11,213 nt of DNA. Source: an uncultured cyanobacterium. GTDB taxonomy: Bacteria; Cyanobacteriota; Cyanobacteriia; PCC-6307; Cyanobiaceae. A program made the position numbers and the translations under genes. The stretch spans positions 1 to 11,213 of the forward strand of contig CAIXOZ010000163.1 in NCBI GenBank assembly GCA_903921295.1. The letters are read 5' to 3'. Of the stretch, positions 1 through 6,802 are shown one piece after another. Numbering within the stretch: position 1 is the first letter of the stretch; every line of letters begins with the position of its first letter. Below the pieces are notes generated by a model. The model made no database searches and was not told the DNA's origin. It saw only the letters and a program-made list of their open reading frames with translations.

Positions 1-2
1 CG

Positions 3-203
3 ATGGCAAGGGTTCGGTCGATGGCAGGCGTTCGCAGAAAGGCAACCGTCCAGCCCGGTGGATGGCCTGGCGACGTCCTCTCAGCGCTGTTGCTGCAAGG
101 CAGCCTGCTGCTGGTGTTGGCCCTGGCCCTGCCCTTGCTCCAGGCCGGCCATGGGCTGCAGGACGCTGATCTGAGCCGTTTCCAGCGCACCGGAGACCCT
201 TAA
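3..203 (+). CDS. Unrecognised ORF, possibly the 3' end of a membrane-associated protein (may be 5'-partial)
   Basis: I do not recognise this ORF. The reading frame is open to the left edge, so the ATG at 3 or the in-frame ATG at 21 may be internal codons of a longer gene. The visible 66 residues start basic and Arg-rich. A Leu/Ala-rich hydrophobic stretch at about residues 26-46 could be one membrane segment, and a short polar tail follows, ending at TAA 201-203. The stop overlaps the first repeat of the Pho-box-like element in front of pstS. No motif assigns a function. Spurious ORFs are common at this GC content, so a non-coding explanation remains possible. Confidence 0.35.
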   Translation: MARVRSMAGVRRKATVQPGGWPGDVLSALLLQGSLLLVLALALPLLQAGHGLQDADLSRFQRTGDP

Positions 204-217
204 CCGACCCATAACGA
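199..217 (+). promoter_or_regulatory. Pho-box-like direct repeat upstream of pstS
   Basis: Two 8-base units, CTTAACCG (199-206) and CATAACGA (210-217), are separated by 3 bases, giving an 11-base period. The cyanobacterial Pho box bound by SphR/PhoB is built from 8-base units like CTTAACCT with 3-base spacers, usually in two or three copies. I see no convincing third unit on either side. It ends 52 bases before the pstS start, which fits phosphate-starvation control. TGCTAG at 235-240 is a weak -10 candidate. Confidence 0.5.
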
Positions 218-256
218 CCGGGGGGGCAGTCGGCTGCTAGCAAGGGTCCGAACCCC

Positions 257-262
257 AAAAGG
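257..262 (+). promoter_or_regulatory. Ribosome binding site of pstS
   Basis: AAAAGG lies 7 bases before the ATG at 270. It supports that start, which also begins a well-formed signal peptide. Confidence 0.55.
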
Positions 263-269
263 CTCATCC

Positions 270-1250
270 ATGACCTTCGACAAGAAGGCCCTCCTGCTCG
301 GCACCCTGATCAGCGTTGGTGCCGCCACCACAGCAACGGCCGGTCCAACGATCAACGGAGCCGGTGCAACATTCCCGACCCCGATCTACCAGCGTTGGTT
401 CGCAGAGCTCTCCCGCGCTGGCGGAGCAAGGGTCAATTATCAATCCGTCGGTTCCGGCGCCGGTATCCGTCAGTTCGTTGCTGGCACCGTTGATTTCGGT
501 GCAAGCGACGAACCGATCAAGCCATCGGAAGCGGCCAAGGTGAAGCGTGGTGTGGTTCAGTTTCCTGCTGTGGGAGGCACGATCGCGATCGCCTACAACA
601 AGCCCGGCTGTGATCTGAAGCTCACCCAGGCCCAGGCAGCCGCCATCTTTCTCGGCAAGATCACCGACTGGAGCGCCCTCAAGTGCGGCAAGGGCAAGAT
701 CACCGTCGTGCACCGTTCCGATGGTTCCGGCACCACCTATGCCTTCACCAACTCCCTGGCGGCCTTCTCGCCCCAGTGGAAAGCCAAGGTGGGCAGCGGC
801 AAGAGCGTGCAGTGGCCCGTCGGCGTCGGCGGCAAGGGCAATGAAGGCGTGTCCGCCGTTCTCTCCAGCACCCCCGGCTCCCTCGGTTACGTGAACCAGA
901 GCTTCGTCACCGGAGCCCTTCGCGCCGCTGCTCTGCAGAACAAGGCCGGCAACTTTGTGAAGCCCGGCTTCCGCAGCGGCAGTGCCGCCCTGAACCGGAT
1001 CACGCTCGACAACAACCTGGCCGGTGAGGACTTCAATCCCGCCGGGGCAGAGAGCTATCCGATCACCACGCTCACCTGGGTGCTGGCCTATCGCAACAGC
1101 AACGGGGCCAAGGCCTCCGAGCTCCGCGAGGTCTTCAACTACATGCTGAGCAACAAGGCCCAGGGCCTGGCCGACAACCTCGGCTATGTGCCCCTGCGCG
1201 GCGACATCCTCAAGATGGCGAAGGCGGCTGTGGTCAACGTCAACCGTTGA
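270..1250 (+). CDS. pstS: Phosphate ABC transporter, periplasmic phosphate-binding protein PstS
   Basis: PstS captures inorganic phosphate in the periplasm and delivers it to the PstCAB permease. The 326-residue length is normal. The N-terminus has a Lys pair, a hydrophobic core and an AxA site near residues 22-24, so cleavage probably leaves a mature start at Gly25. Family motifs follow: GAGATFPTPIY near residues 31-41, VGSGAGIRQF, DFGASD, and HRSDGSGTT, whose Ser/Asp/Gly/Thr residues contact phosphate. The mid-section (NKPGCDLKLTQ) and C-terminal part (TLTWVLAY) resemble picocyanobacterial PstS. A Pho-box-like element lies upstream and a terminator-like hairpin follows. The rest of the Pst operon is absent, so the gene is probably monocistronic, as separate pstS copies often are in picocyanobacteria. 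It is convergent with hypE, with 21 bases between the stops. Confidence 0.95.
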   Translation: MTFDKKALLLGTLISVGAATTATAGPTINGAGATFPTPIYQRWFAELSRAGGARVNYQSVGSGAGIRQFVAGTVDFGASDEPIKPSEAAKVKRGVVQFPAVGGTIAIAYNKPGCDLKLTQAQAAAIFLGKITDWSALKCGKGKITVVHRSDGSGTTYAFTNSLAAFSPQWKAKVGSGKSVQWPVGVGGKGNEGVSAVLSSTPGSLGYVNQSFVTGALRAAALQNKAGNFVKPGFRSGSAALNRITLDNNLAGEDFNPAGAESYPITTLTWVLAYRNSNGAKASELREVFNYMLSNKAQGLADNLGYVPLRGDILKMAKAAVVNVNR

Positions 1251-1271
1251 TCCGCAGGTTCATCTGAGTCC

Positions 1272-2300
1272 TCAGCAGATGCGCGGCAGCAGCTCCCCAC
1301 TGGGGGGGTGCTGCCGCCTTGTTGTCTTCAGAGGCGTGTGCACGATCACCGTGCCAGCCCCCGAGCCCCCGCCCGGCTGGGCCGGGGCGGTGACGACCCC
1401 GATCCGTCGTCCTCCGTCCGCAGCCAGCACATCCAGAGCACGATCCCCGTCGCCTGCCGGCACGATCGCCACGAACCGACCCTCACAGGCCAGATGCCAG
1501 GGATCGAGCCCCAGGATCCGGCAGCTGCTCTGCACCGCTTCGCTGATCGGGACCGCCTCCTCCTCGATCGCGAATCTCCATCCGCCCACATCCGCCAGCT
1601 CCTGCAGCACCATCGCCAGTCCGCCGCGGGTGAGATCCCGCAGGCAGTGCAGCCGGATTCCCTGCTCCAGCAGCGCCTGCACCGCCGGCCAGAGCGGCTT
1701 CAGATCGCTGAGCACAGGCGGGTGGAGCTCCAGGCCGTGGCGGCTCGCCAGGATCGCCAGACCATGGCGGCCGAGGTCGCCCGAGATCAGGATCTGGTCG
1801 CCTTCCTCGATCCCGGCAGGATGGATCGGCCGGGGCGTGGCGATCACCCCCAGTCCACTGGTGCTCAGGAAGAGTCCATCCCCTTTCCCCCGCTCCACCA
1901 CCTTCGTGTCACCGGTTTCCACGCAGACACCACAGCGATGGCAGGCCTCCGCGATCGAGGTCACGATCCGGCGCAGCAGGGCCAGCGGCAGACCCTCCTC
2001 CAGGATCACCGCCAGACTGAGATGCCTCGGCCGCGCTCCCGCCATCGCCAGATCATTGGCGGTGCCGATGACCGCCAGGCTGCCGATGTCCCCGCCTGGA
2101 AACTGCAGGGGTTGCACCACCGAACTGTCGACGGTGAAGGCCAGAACGCCGCTCGTGTCGGTGAGCACCGTGGCGTCATGCAGGGCCAGGGCCGGATCGG
2201 CATAAAGACGCCGGAATTCGGCGTTGATCAGGTCGCGCATCAAGGTGCCACCGCCGCCATGGCCGAGGCGGATCAGGGCCTCAGGGTTCTCCTGGCTCAT
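1272..2300 (-). CDS. hypE: Hydrogenase maturation protein HypE (thiocarboxamide dehydratase)
   Basis: HypE takes a carbamoyl group from HypF onto its C-terminal cysteine and dehydrates it with ATP to a thiocyanate, the cyanide donor for the Fe centre. The 342 residues match the family length. Visible motifs are LGHGGGGTLM (residues 12-21), the PurM-like ATP-binding segment around FPGGDIGSLAVIGTANDLAM (67-86), GDTKVV, LTRGGL, and the diagnostic C-terminal PRIC with Cys342 last. The ATG at 2298-2300 is chosen because the conserved region begins just after it and because it overlaps the hypD stop as ATGA. A longer open frame to 2492 has no family resemblance and would lie inside hypD. The last codons form a hairpin that probably ends convergent pstS. 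This is the last gene of the train. Confidence 0.97.
   Translation of the reverse strand: MSQENPEALIRLGHGGGGTLMRDLINAEFRRLYADPALALHDATVLTDTSGVLAFTVDSSVVQPLQFPGGDIGSLAVIGTANDLAMAGARPRHLSLAVILEEGLPLALLRRIVTSIAEACHRCGVCVETGDTKVVERGKGDGLFLSTSGLGVIATPRPIHPAGIEEGDQILISGDLGRHGLAILASRHGLELHPPVLSDLKPLWPAVQALLEQGIRLHCLRDLTRGGLAMVLQELADVGGWRFAIEEEAVPISEAVQSSCRILGLDPWHLACEGRFVAIVPAGDGDRALDVLAADGGRRIGVVTAPAQPGGGSGAGTVIVHTPLKTTRRQHPPSGELLPRIC
1283..1317 (+). terminator. Putative intrinsic terminator of pstS, lying inside the 3' end of hypE
   Basis: GCGGCAGCA (1283-1291) pairs perfectly with TGCTGCCGC (1309-1317). CCCC (1295-1298) can also pair with the G-run at 1302-1308. Beyond the stem in the pstS direction, 1318-1330 is T-rich (CTTGTTGTCTT). 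In the hypE direction no T-run follows, so it is most likely a pstS terminator. It lies within the last codons of hypE on the opposite strand. Confidence 0.6.
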
Positions 2301-3436
2301 CGGGTGTGGCGGTAATGCATCCAGGCGGCGCAGGCCCCCTCTTCCGACACCATCGGGGCTCCCAGCGGATGCTCCGGCCGGCAGCGTCCGGCAAACGCCG
2401 GGCAATCGCTGGGCAGGCATCGGCCCTGCAGCACCTCCGTCGCCCGGCAGAGCGATGCTCCTGGGGCTTCCGTGCTGGTTTCCAGAGCGCATCCAAGCCG
2501 TCGCAGCGGCGCGATCGCGGCGGCGGTGGCGCCGCGGTCGAGACTCCGGCGCACGTCGGCCTCGGCATAGGCCCCCTTCAGAGCCAGCCCTCCCCCCTCA
2601 ATCAGGCCCAGGCCCCGCCAGGCCAGATCGATCGGCTCGAACACCTCCGCCAGCAGCGCCTGCGCCCGGGGATTGCCGTTGGGGTGCACCACCTCCCGGT
2701 AGGCATTGCGCACGCCGTGATCCCCGCGCTCGAGCATCCGGCTGCTCAGATGCAGGGCCTGCTCCAGGCTGGTGGGCGTGAATCCGGCCACCACCACCGG
2801 TCGCGCGTAGCGCTGCGCCAGCTGTTCTACCTCCGTCAGACCGATCACGCTGCAGACATGCCCCGGAGCCAGCAGGGCATCGAGGCGCGACTCCCCCCTG
2901 GCGAGCAGGCTGGCCATCGCCGGCACCACCCGCACATGGGCCACCAGCAGGTGCAGGTTCGACAGCTCCAGGGCCTGCCGTTGCATCGCCACCAGGGCGG
3001 TGGCCGGCGCCGTGGTCTCAAAGCCCACGGCCAGCAGCACCACCTGCCGCTGCCGATGCTCCAGGGCGAGCTGCAGCGCCTGCAGCGGCTGGGTGATCAG
3101 ACGTACATCCGCGCCGGCGGCCCGGAGGCTGAGGAGATCGATCGATCGCTCCTGCGGATCACCCTGGAGCGGTACCGGCACCCGCAGCATGTCGCCATAG
3201 CTGCAGAGGATCACCTCCGGGCAACGGGCCAGGGCGATGGCGGCCTCCAGGATCGGTAGCGGCGTCACACAGACCGGACAGCCGGGCCCATGGATCAGGG
3301 CCATCCCCGCCGGCAGCCGTTGATCCAGACCCCAGCGCAGAATTGTGTGGGTCTGGCCGCCACAGACCTCCATCACCGCGGCACGGCTGACCGTTGGCCC
3401 ATTGAGGAATCGGGTGCTGGCGGCGGAGTCCGTCAT
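2297..3436 (-). CDS. hypD: Hydrogenase maturation protein HypD (Fe-S scaffold for the Fe(CN)2CO unit)
   Basis: HypD, with HypC, holds the iron while the CN and CO ligands are added. It has a [4Fe-4S] cluster and redox-active cysteines. The 379 residues carry EVCGGQTH (23-30), GPGCPVC (50-56), GFETT (138-142), PGHVCSVIG (191-199) and a C-terminal cysteine set (Cys330, 340, 345, 352, 369) in the family's PLGAPMVSEEGACA context. The ATG at 3434-3436 overlaps the hypC TGA as ATGA. An ATG six codons further upstream (3454) is possible but would lie inside hypC. The N-terminus is short: the conserved Cys is residue 25, compared with 41 in E. coli HypD, so some of the usual leading helix is missing. 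There is no Shine-Dalgarno site, so translation is probably coupled to hypC. Confidence 0.96.
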   Translation of the reverse strand: MTDSAASTRFLNGPTVSRAAVMEVCGGQTHTILRWGLDQRLPAGMALIHGPGCPVCVTPLPILEAAIALARCPEVILCSYGDMLRVPVPLQGDPQERSIDLLSLRAAGADVRLITQPLQALQLALEHRQRQVVLLAVGFETTAPATALVAMQRQALELSNLHLLVAHVRVVPAMASLLARGESRLDALLAPGHVCSVIGLTEVEQLAQRYARPVVVAGFTPTSLEQALHLSSRMLERGDHGVRNAYREVVHPNGNPRAQALLAEVFEPIDLAWRGLGLIEGGGLALKGAYAEADVRRSLDRGATAAAIAPLRRLGCALETSTEAPGASLCRATEVLQGRCLPSDCPAFAGRCRPEHPLGAPMVSEEGACAAWMHYRHTR

Positions 3437-3654
3437 GGAGCCGCCACCAGGCACAGGGCCAGGCCCACATGCACCAGCACCTGATCGCCGAGACGCGCCT
3501 CAGGCAGGCAGGCCAGGCTCACCTGCTGACGCACACCACCGAAATCGACCAGGGCGCAGCGCCAGAGGTCGTGGTCCCGCAGGTCGCTGCCTGCCTCTGG
3601 GGCCCCTTCAGCCCGGCTGATCGCCACGATTCGGCCCGGGGTGGCCAGACACAT
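3433..3654 (-). CDS. hypC: Hydrogenase maturation chaperone HypC, C-terminally short
   Basis: HypC binds the Fe(CN)2CO unit with HypD and delivers it to the large-subunit precursor. The 73-residue protein starts MCLATPGRIV with the essential Cys2. It has the central VDFGGV and the GDQVLVHVG segment, whose His62 matches E. coli His51, the other iron ligand. The protein stops 11 residues after this His, compared with 39 in E. coli HypC, so the usual C-terminal helix is absent. The preceding hypF stop is 26 bases upstream, the only real gap in the train. A GGAGG at 3673-3677 lies 18 bases before the ATG, which is far for a ribosome site. No upstream in-frame alternative start exists because a TGA occurs three codons before the ATG. 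Its stop overlaps hypD as ATGA. Confidence 0.95.
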   Translation of the reverse strand: MCLATPGRIVAISRAEGAPEAGSDLRDHDLWRCALVDFGGVRQQVSLACLPEARLGDQVLVHVGLALCLVAAP

Positions 3655-3680
3655 CAGGGGTCAGCGTCAGTGCCTCCGGT

Positions 3681-6128
3681 CTAGGGATGGGGTGATGCGG
3701 TGGCGGCTTCCCTGGCGAAGGAGATCCGCCGCTCCAACGCCGCCAGCTGCCCCAGGGCCAGACCGCCGTCATGGGGCGGCACCCGCTCATTCCACCAGGG
3801 CTGGAGGCCACGGCGCCGCAACAGCGCCGCACAGCTCGACAGCAGCGCCGCGTTCTGAAAGCAGCCCCCTGACAGGGCGATCGCCACCACGGGGCGCTCC
3901 GCCGATCCGGTTGTCGGCTGCGGTCGCTCCACCAGGCGATCGCCGCCGGCGCACACCAGCTCCACCAGACCCCTGGCCAGCGCCTGCTGGAACTGCGCTG
4001 CCAGCTCCGATGGTTCGGCACCGTTGGCCAGGAGCGGCAGCCAGGCGCGCAACCAGGGCCGCCAGTCGAGCTGCAGCAGCCCATCGCTGCTCTCCGTGAT
4101 GGCCATCCACGGCCCCTTCGCCGCGGGTGTAGCCCCGGGGGGGCTGAGGCAGCGGGCAGCGGCCCCTTCCACCCCGAGCCCGCCCTGGCCCTCAAAGCTC
4201 AGCCGCTGCACCAGTCCCAACAGAGAAGCAACGCCATCGAAGAGCCGCCCCAGGCTGGTGCAGGCCGGGCTGTTGATCCCGGCGCGCAGGGCGCTGCGCA
4301 CCAGTGCCCGTTCGGATGGATCAAAGGCCTCACGAACCCTGAAGGCGCCTGGATGCTCCAGCAGATCCGGGTGAATCGCCTCCAGCAGACCCAGCGCGCA
4401 GCGTCTCGGCTCCCGGCAGGCCAGATCACCGCCGGGCAGGGCGAAGGGCACCAAGGAGCCCAGGCGCTGAATCGCTGCCGAACCTGCAGGCGCGAACAGC
4501 AGTTCACAGCCGCGAACGATCGGCCGCGGATCGCTCGGATCGCTGCCCACACCATCGGCGCAGAGCAGCAAGGTCGGACCGACCAGGCCATGCTCCGCCA
4601 TCACCGCCAGCCCATGGGCCTGGTGATGGGCCACCAGCACACGCTCCCGGTTGAGCCGCTGCGCCAGGGCACCACTGACCGATCCGGGATGGGCATCGCA
4701 GACGATCGCCCTGGGTGCCCACTGTTGGTCGCTGTAGAGATCCTGCACAGCCGCCTCGAGCCGTTCTTCGTTGCTGGGATGGAGCAGGGATCCGAACGGG
4801 GCGGCCAGCCACACCTGGCCAGACCAGGCCAGGGCAGGTGCACATCTGAGATCCGCTCCCAGGGCCAGCACCGGGCCCTGAGCGTCAGGGAGCCTCAGGC
4901 ACGCGCCGAGCTGGAGTGGTTCCGGGACATGGCCGCGGGCGCGCCGCAACAGCCTCGGCCTGCCCTCGATCACCTGGGCGATCGAATCATCCAGGGGGCG
5001 AGCGATCGCCCGATCGTGCACAAGGGCTGCATCGGCGAGCGTGCCCAGCCCCGCCTGGACCTGGGCACGCGTGATCCACATCGGTTCGCCGTGGCGGTTG
5101 GCGGATGTGGCCACCAACGGTCCGCCATGACCGTCCACCAACACCTGATGCAGGCCGGAGGCGGCCAGCATCACCCCCAGCCCTGGAGCCTGATCGGCGA
5201 CACCAGGCCAGAGTCCGGCTGCATCGGGACGCCGCTGCAGCAGCACGATCGGCGTCGCCGGGTGCTCCAGCAGCCGCCGTTCGGCGGGACTGAGGCCCAC
5301 AGCCGCAGCGAGCGAGGCCACGCTGTCCACCAACAGCGCCAGCGGCTGTTCGGGTCTGCCCTTGCGCTGGCGCAGCCGCGCGATCGCCGCCGGGTTGGCG
5401 GCATCGACGAGCAGCTGGAAGCCGGCGATACCCTGCAGGGCCAGGATGCCACCCTGTTGAAGCAGCTCAATCGCCCGTTGCAGCGGGGAGGCCGCTGACG
5501 CGGAACCGAGCCAACGCAGCTGGGGCCCGCAGGCTGGACAGCTGATCGTTTCGCAATGGAAGCGGCGGTTGGCGGGATCGCTCGCTTCGTCCCGGCACAA
5601 CGGACAGACCGCCAGGGACGCCAGCGTGGTGTGGCGCCGCAGAAACGGCAGGGCGGTGCTGATGGCATAACGCGGCCCGCAACTGCAGCAACCGATGAAG
5701 GGATCGCGATGACGGCGGTTGCCTGGATCGTTGAACTCCTGCCAGCAGGTGCGGCAGGGGGCCCGATCGGCCCGGAGCCCAGGAGCCAGCCAGGCCGCTC
5801 CAAGCCTCTGGGGGTCACCGATCGGAGCCGCCTCCAGGATCTCCAGGGAAGCGGGTCGTTCAGCGCCTGCAGGGGGCTGGAGCCAGCGGAGCTCCACGGC
5901 CTCCAGCCGCGCAGCCGCCGGTAAGGCCCCGCTCAGCCGCTCCAGAAACCGTTCGAGGCTGCTGCGCTCCCCAAGGAGATCCAGCTGCACTGCAGCCACC
6001 ACATTCTGGATCCCGCCGACCAGGTCGAGGCTTCGACCCAGCCGCAGCAGCGCCGGCCGAAAGCCGACCCCCTGCACCGTGCCACGGCAGAGAAGCGACA
6101 ACCGGGCCTCCGCGGAACCGCCGCTCAT
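3681..6128 (-). CDS. hypF: Hydrogenase maturation protein HypF (carbamoyltransferase)
   Basis: HypF converts carbamoyl phosphate and ATP to carbamoyl-adenylate and transfers the carbamoyl group to the HypE C-terminal Cys. The domains are in the usual order: acylphosphatase (about 8-100) with VQGVGFRP at 18-25 and catalytic Arg24 and Asn42; two Zn fingers with Cys125/128/147/150 and Cys175/178/197/200; a YrdC-like adenylation domain (about 215-400) with RRARGHVPEP near 395-404; and a Kae1-like transferase (about 415-815) with HHQAH at 501-505, DG at 525-526, LPGGD, TSLGRLFD and LSGGCFQN. Length 815 is at the long end. Several consensus motifs are altered: the YrdC KGxGGFH is QGIAGFQ (232-238), MLPYTPLH is MLAASGLH (320-327), and WGGE is RGCE (539-542). 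The core catalytic residues I can place are kept, so it is probably active. The ATG overlaps the hypB stop as ATGA. Confidence 0.96.
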   Translation of the reverse strand: MSGGSAEARLSLLCRGTVQGVGFRPALLRLGRSLDLVGGIQNVVAAVQLDLLGERSSLERFLERLSGALPAAARLEAVELRWLQPPAGAERPASLEILEAAPIGDPQRLGAAWLAPGLRADRAPCRTCWQEFNDPGNRRHRDPFIGCCSCGPRYAISTALPFLRRHTTLASLAVCPLCRDEASDPANRRFHCETISCPACGPQLRWLGSASAASPLQRAIELLQQGGILALQGIAGFQLLVDAANPAAIARLRQRKGRPEQPLALLVDSVASLAAAVGLSPAERRLLEHPATPIVLLQRRPDAAGLWPGVADQAPGLGVMLAASGLHQVLVDGHGGPLVATSANRHGEPMWITRAQVQAGLGTLADAALVHDRAIARPLDDSIAQVIEGRPRLLRRARGHVPEPLQLGACLRLPDAQGPVLALGADLRCAPALAWSGQVWLAAPFGSLLHPSNEERLEAAVQDLYSDQQWAPRAIVCDAHPGSVSGALAQRLNRERVLVAHHQAHGLAVMAEHGLVGPTLLLCADGVGSDPSDPRPIVRGCELLFAPAGSAAIQRLGSLVPFALPGGDLACREPRRCALGLLEAIHPDLLEHPGAFRVREAFDPSERALVRSALRAGINSPACTSLGRLFDGVASLLGLVQRLSFEGQGGLGVEGAAARCLSPPGATPAAKGPWMAITESSDGLLQLDWRPWLRAWLPLLANGAEPSELAAQFQQALARGLVELVCAGGDRLVERPQPTTGSAERPVVAIALSGGCFQNAALLSSCAALLRRRGLQPWWNERVPPHDGGLALGQLAALERRISFAREAATASPHP

Positions 6129-6802
6129 CGGCGGACGGGCAGATGCAGGGCTTCGGCCAGCGCCTCGAGGTTGGCACCTGTGCGTGCCGACAGGGCCACC
6201 GTCCAGGCCGACGGGGCCACCCGGGCGATGTGCTCCTGGGTCTGGGCGAGATCGTCACCGGTGGCTTCCAGCAGATCGAGCTTGTTGATCACCACCCCAT
6301 CAGCGCTCTGGAAAATCTCCGGATATTTGAGGGGCTTGTCCTCTCCTTCGCCCACCGCCAGGATCACCAGGCGCAGCTCTTCACCGAGGTCGTAAGCGGC
6401 CGGGCAGACCAGGTTGCCGACGTTCTCGATCAGCAGCAGATCAAGGTCGCCCAGGGGCAGCTGTTCGATCGCATCGGCCACCTGGGCGGCCTCGAGATGG
6501 CAGAGCCTGCCGGTGCTGATCGCGATCGCGTCCAGGCCGCAGGCCCGCAGGCGTCGGGCGTCGCGGTCGGTGGCCTGATCGCCGACCAGGGCCGCCATCC
6601 GCAGCTCCCGGCCCCAGGCCAGTGCCATCGCTTCGACCAGGGCCGTTTTGCCCGAGCCGGGCGCCGAGAGCAGGTTCAGCACCCGCACGCCGGCGCTGCG
6701 GAAGCGACGACGGTTGTCAAGCGCCTGCGCATGGTTTTTTCGCAGCAGCGGCTGGGGGAGCGGTGGGAGGGGCTCCGGGCCCTGGGAGGAGAGACGGCAC
6801 AT
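6125..6802 (-). CDS. hypB: Hydrogenase nickel-insertion GTPase HypB, without the N-terminal CxxCGC motif
   Basis: HypB is the SIMIBI-class GTPase that, with HypA, loads nickel into the large-subunit precursor. The 225 residues show the P-loop SAPGSGKT (46-53), switch-like VGDQATDRDA, IENVGNLVCPA (125-135), EGEDKPLKYPE and NKLD. The G-domain metal ligands are kept (Cys101, His102, Cys133, matching E. coli Cys166, His167, Cys198), although the usual NTGxGCHLD is STGRLCHLE here. The N-terminus keeps only Met-Cys. The high-affinity nickel motif CxxCGC and the His-rich segment found in many HypB proteins are missing. The ATG at 6800-6802 is 86 bases inside hypA, in another frame. No later start would keep the helix before the P-loop, so the overlap appears real. 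No Shine-Dalgarno site precedes it. A 15-base repeat lies directly upstream. Confidence 0.94.
   Translation of the reverse strand: MCRLSSQGPEPLPPLPQPLLRKNHAQALDNRRRFRSAGVRVLNLLSAPGSGKTALVEAMALAWGRELRMAALVGDQATDRDARRLRACGLDAIAISTGRLCHLEAAQVADAIEQLPLGDLDLLLIENVGNLVCPAAYDLGEELRLVILAVGEGEDKPLKYPEIFQSADGVVINKLDLLEATGDDLAQTQEHIARVAPSAWTVALSARTGANLEALAEALHLPVRR

Noticed and set aside
1261..1281. Inverted repeat CATCTG/CAGATG at the hypE stop as a hypE terminator
   Set aside because: The stem is only 6 bases and no T-run follows in the hypE direction.
1308..2315. 335-codon + strand frame antisense to hypE
   Set aside because: Gln/Arg/His-rich translation with no domain. HypE on the other strand is certain to its last residue.
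2301..2492. N-terminal extension of HypE
   Set aside because: The extra 64 residues do not resemble HypE and are an out-of-frame reading of hypD. The ATGA start at 2300 fits the operon pattern.
4353..5498. 381-codon + strand frame antisense to hypF
   Set aside because: A shadow of hypF. It has no coherent protein features or upstream ribosome site.
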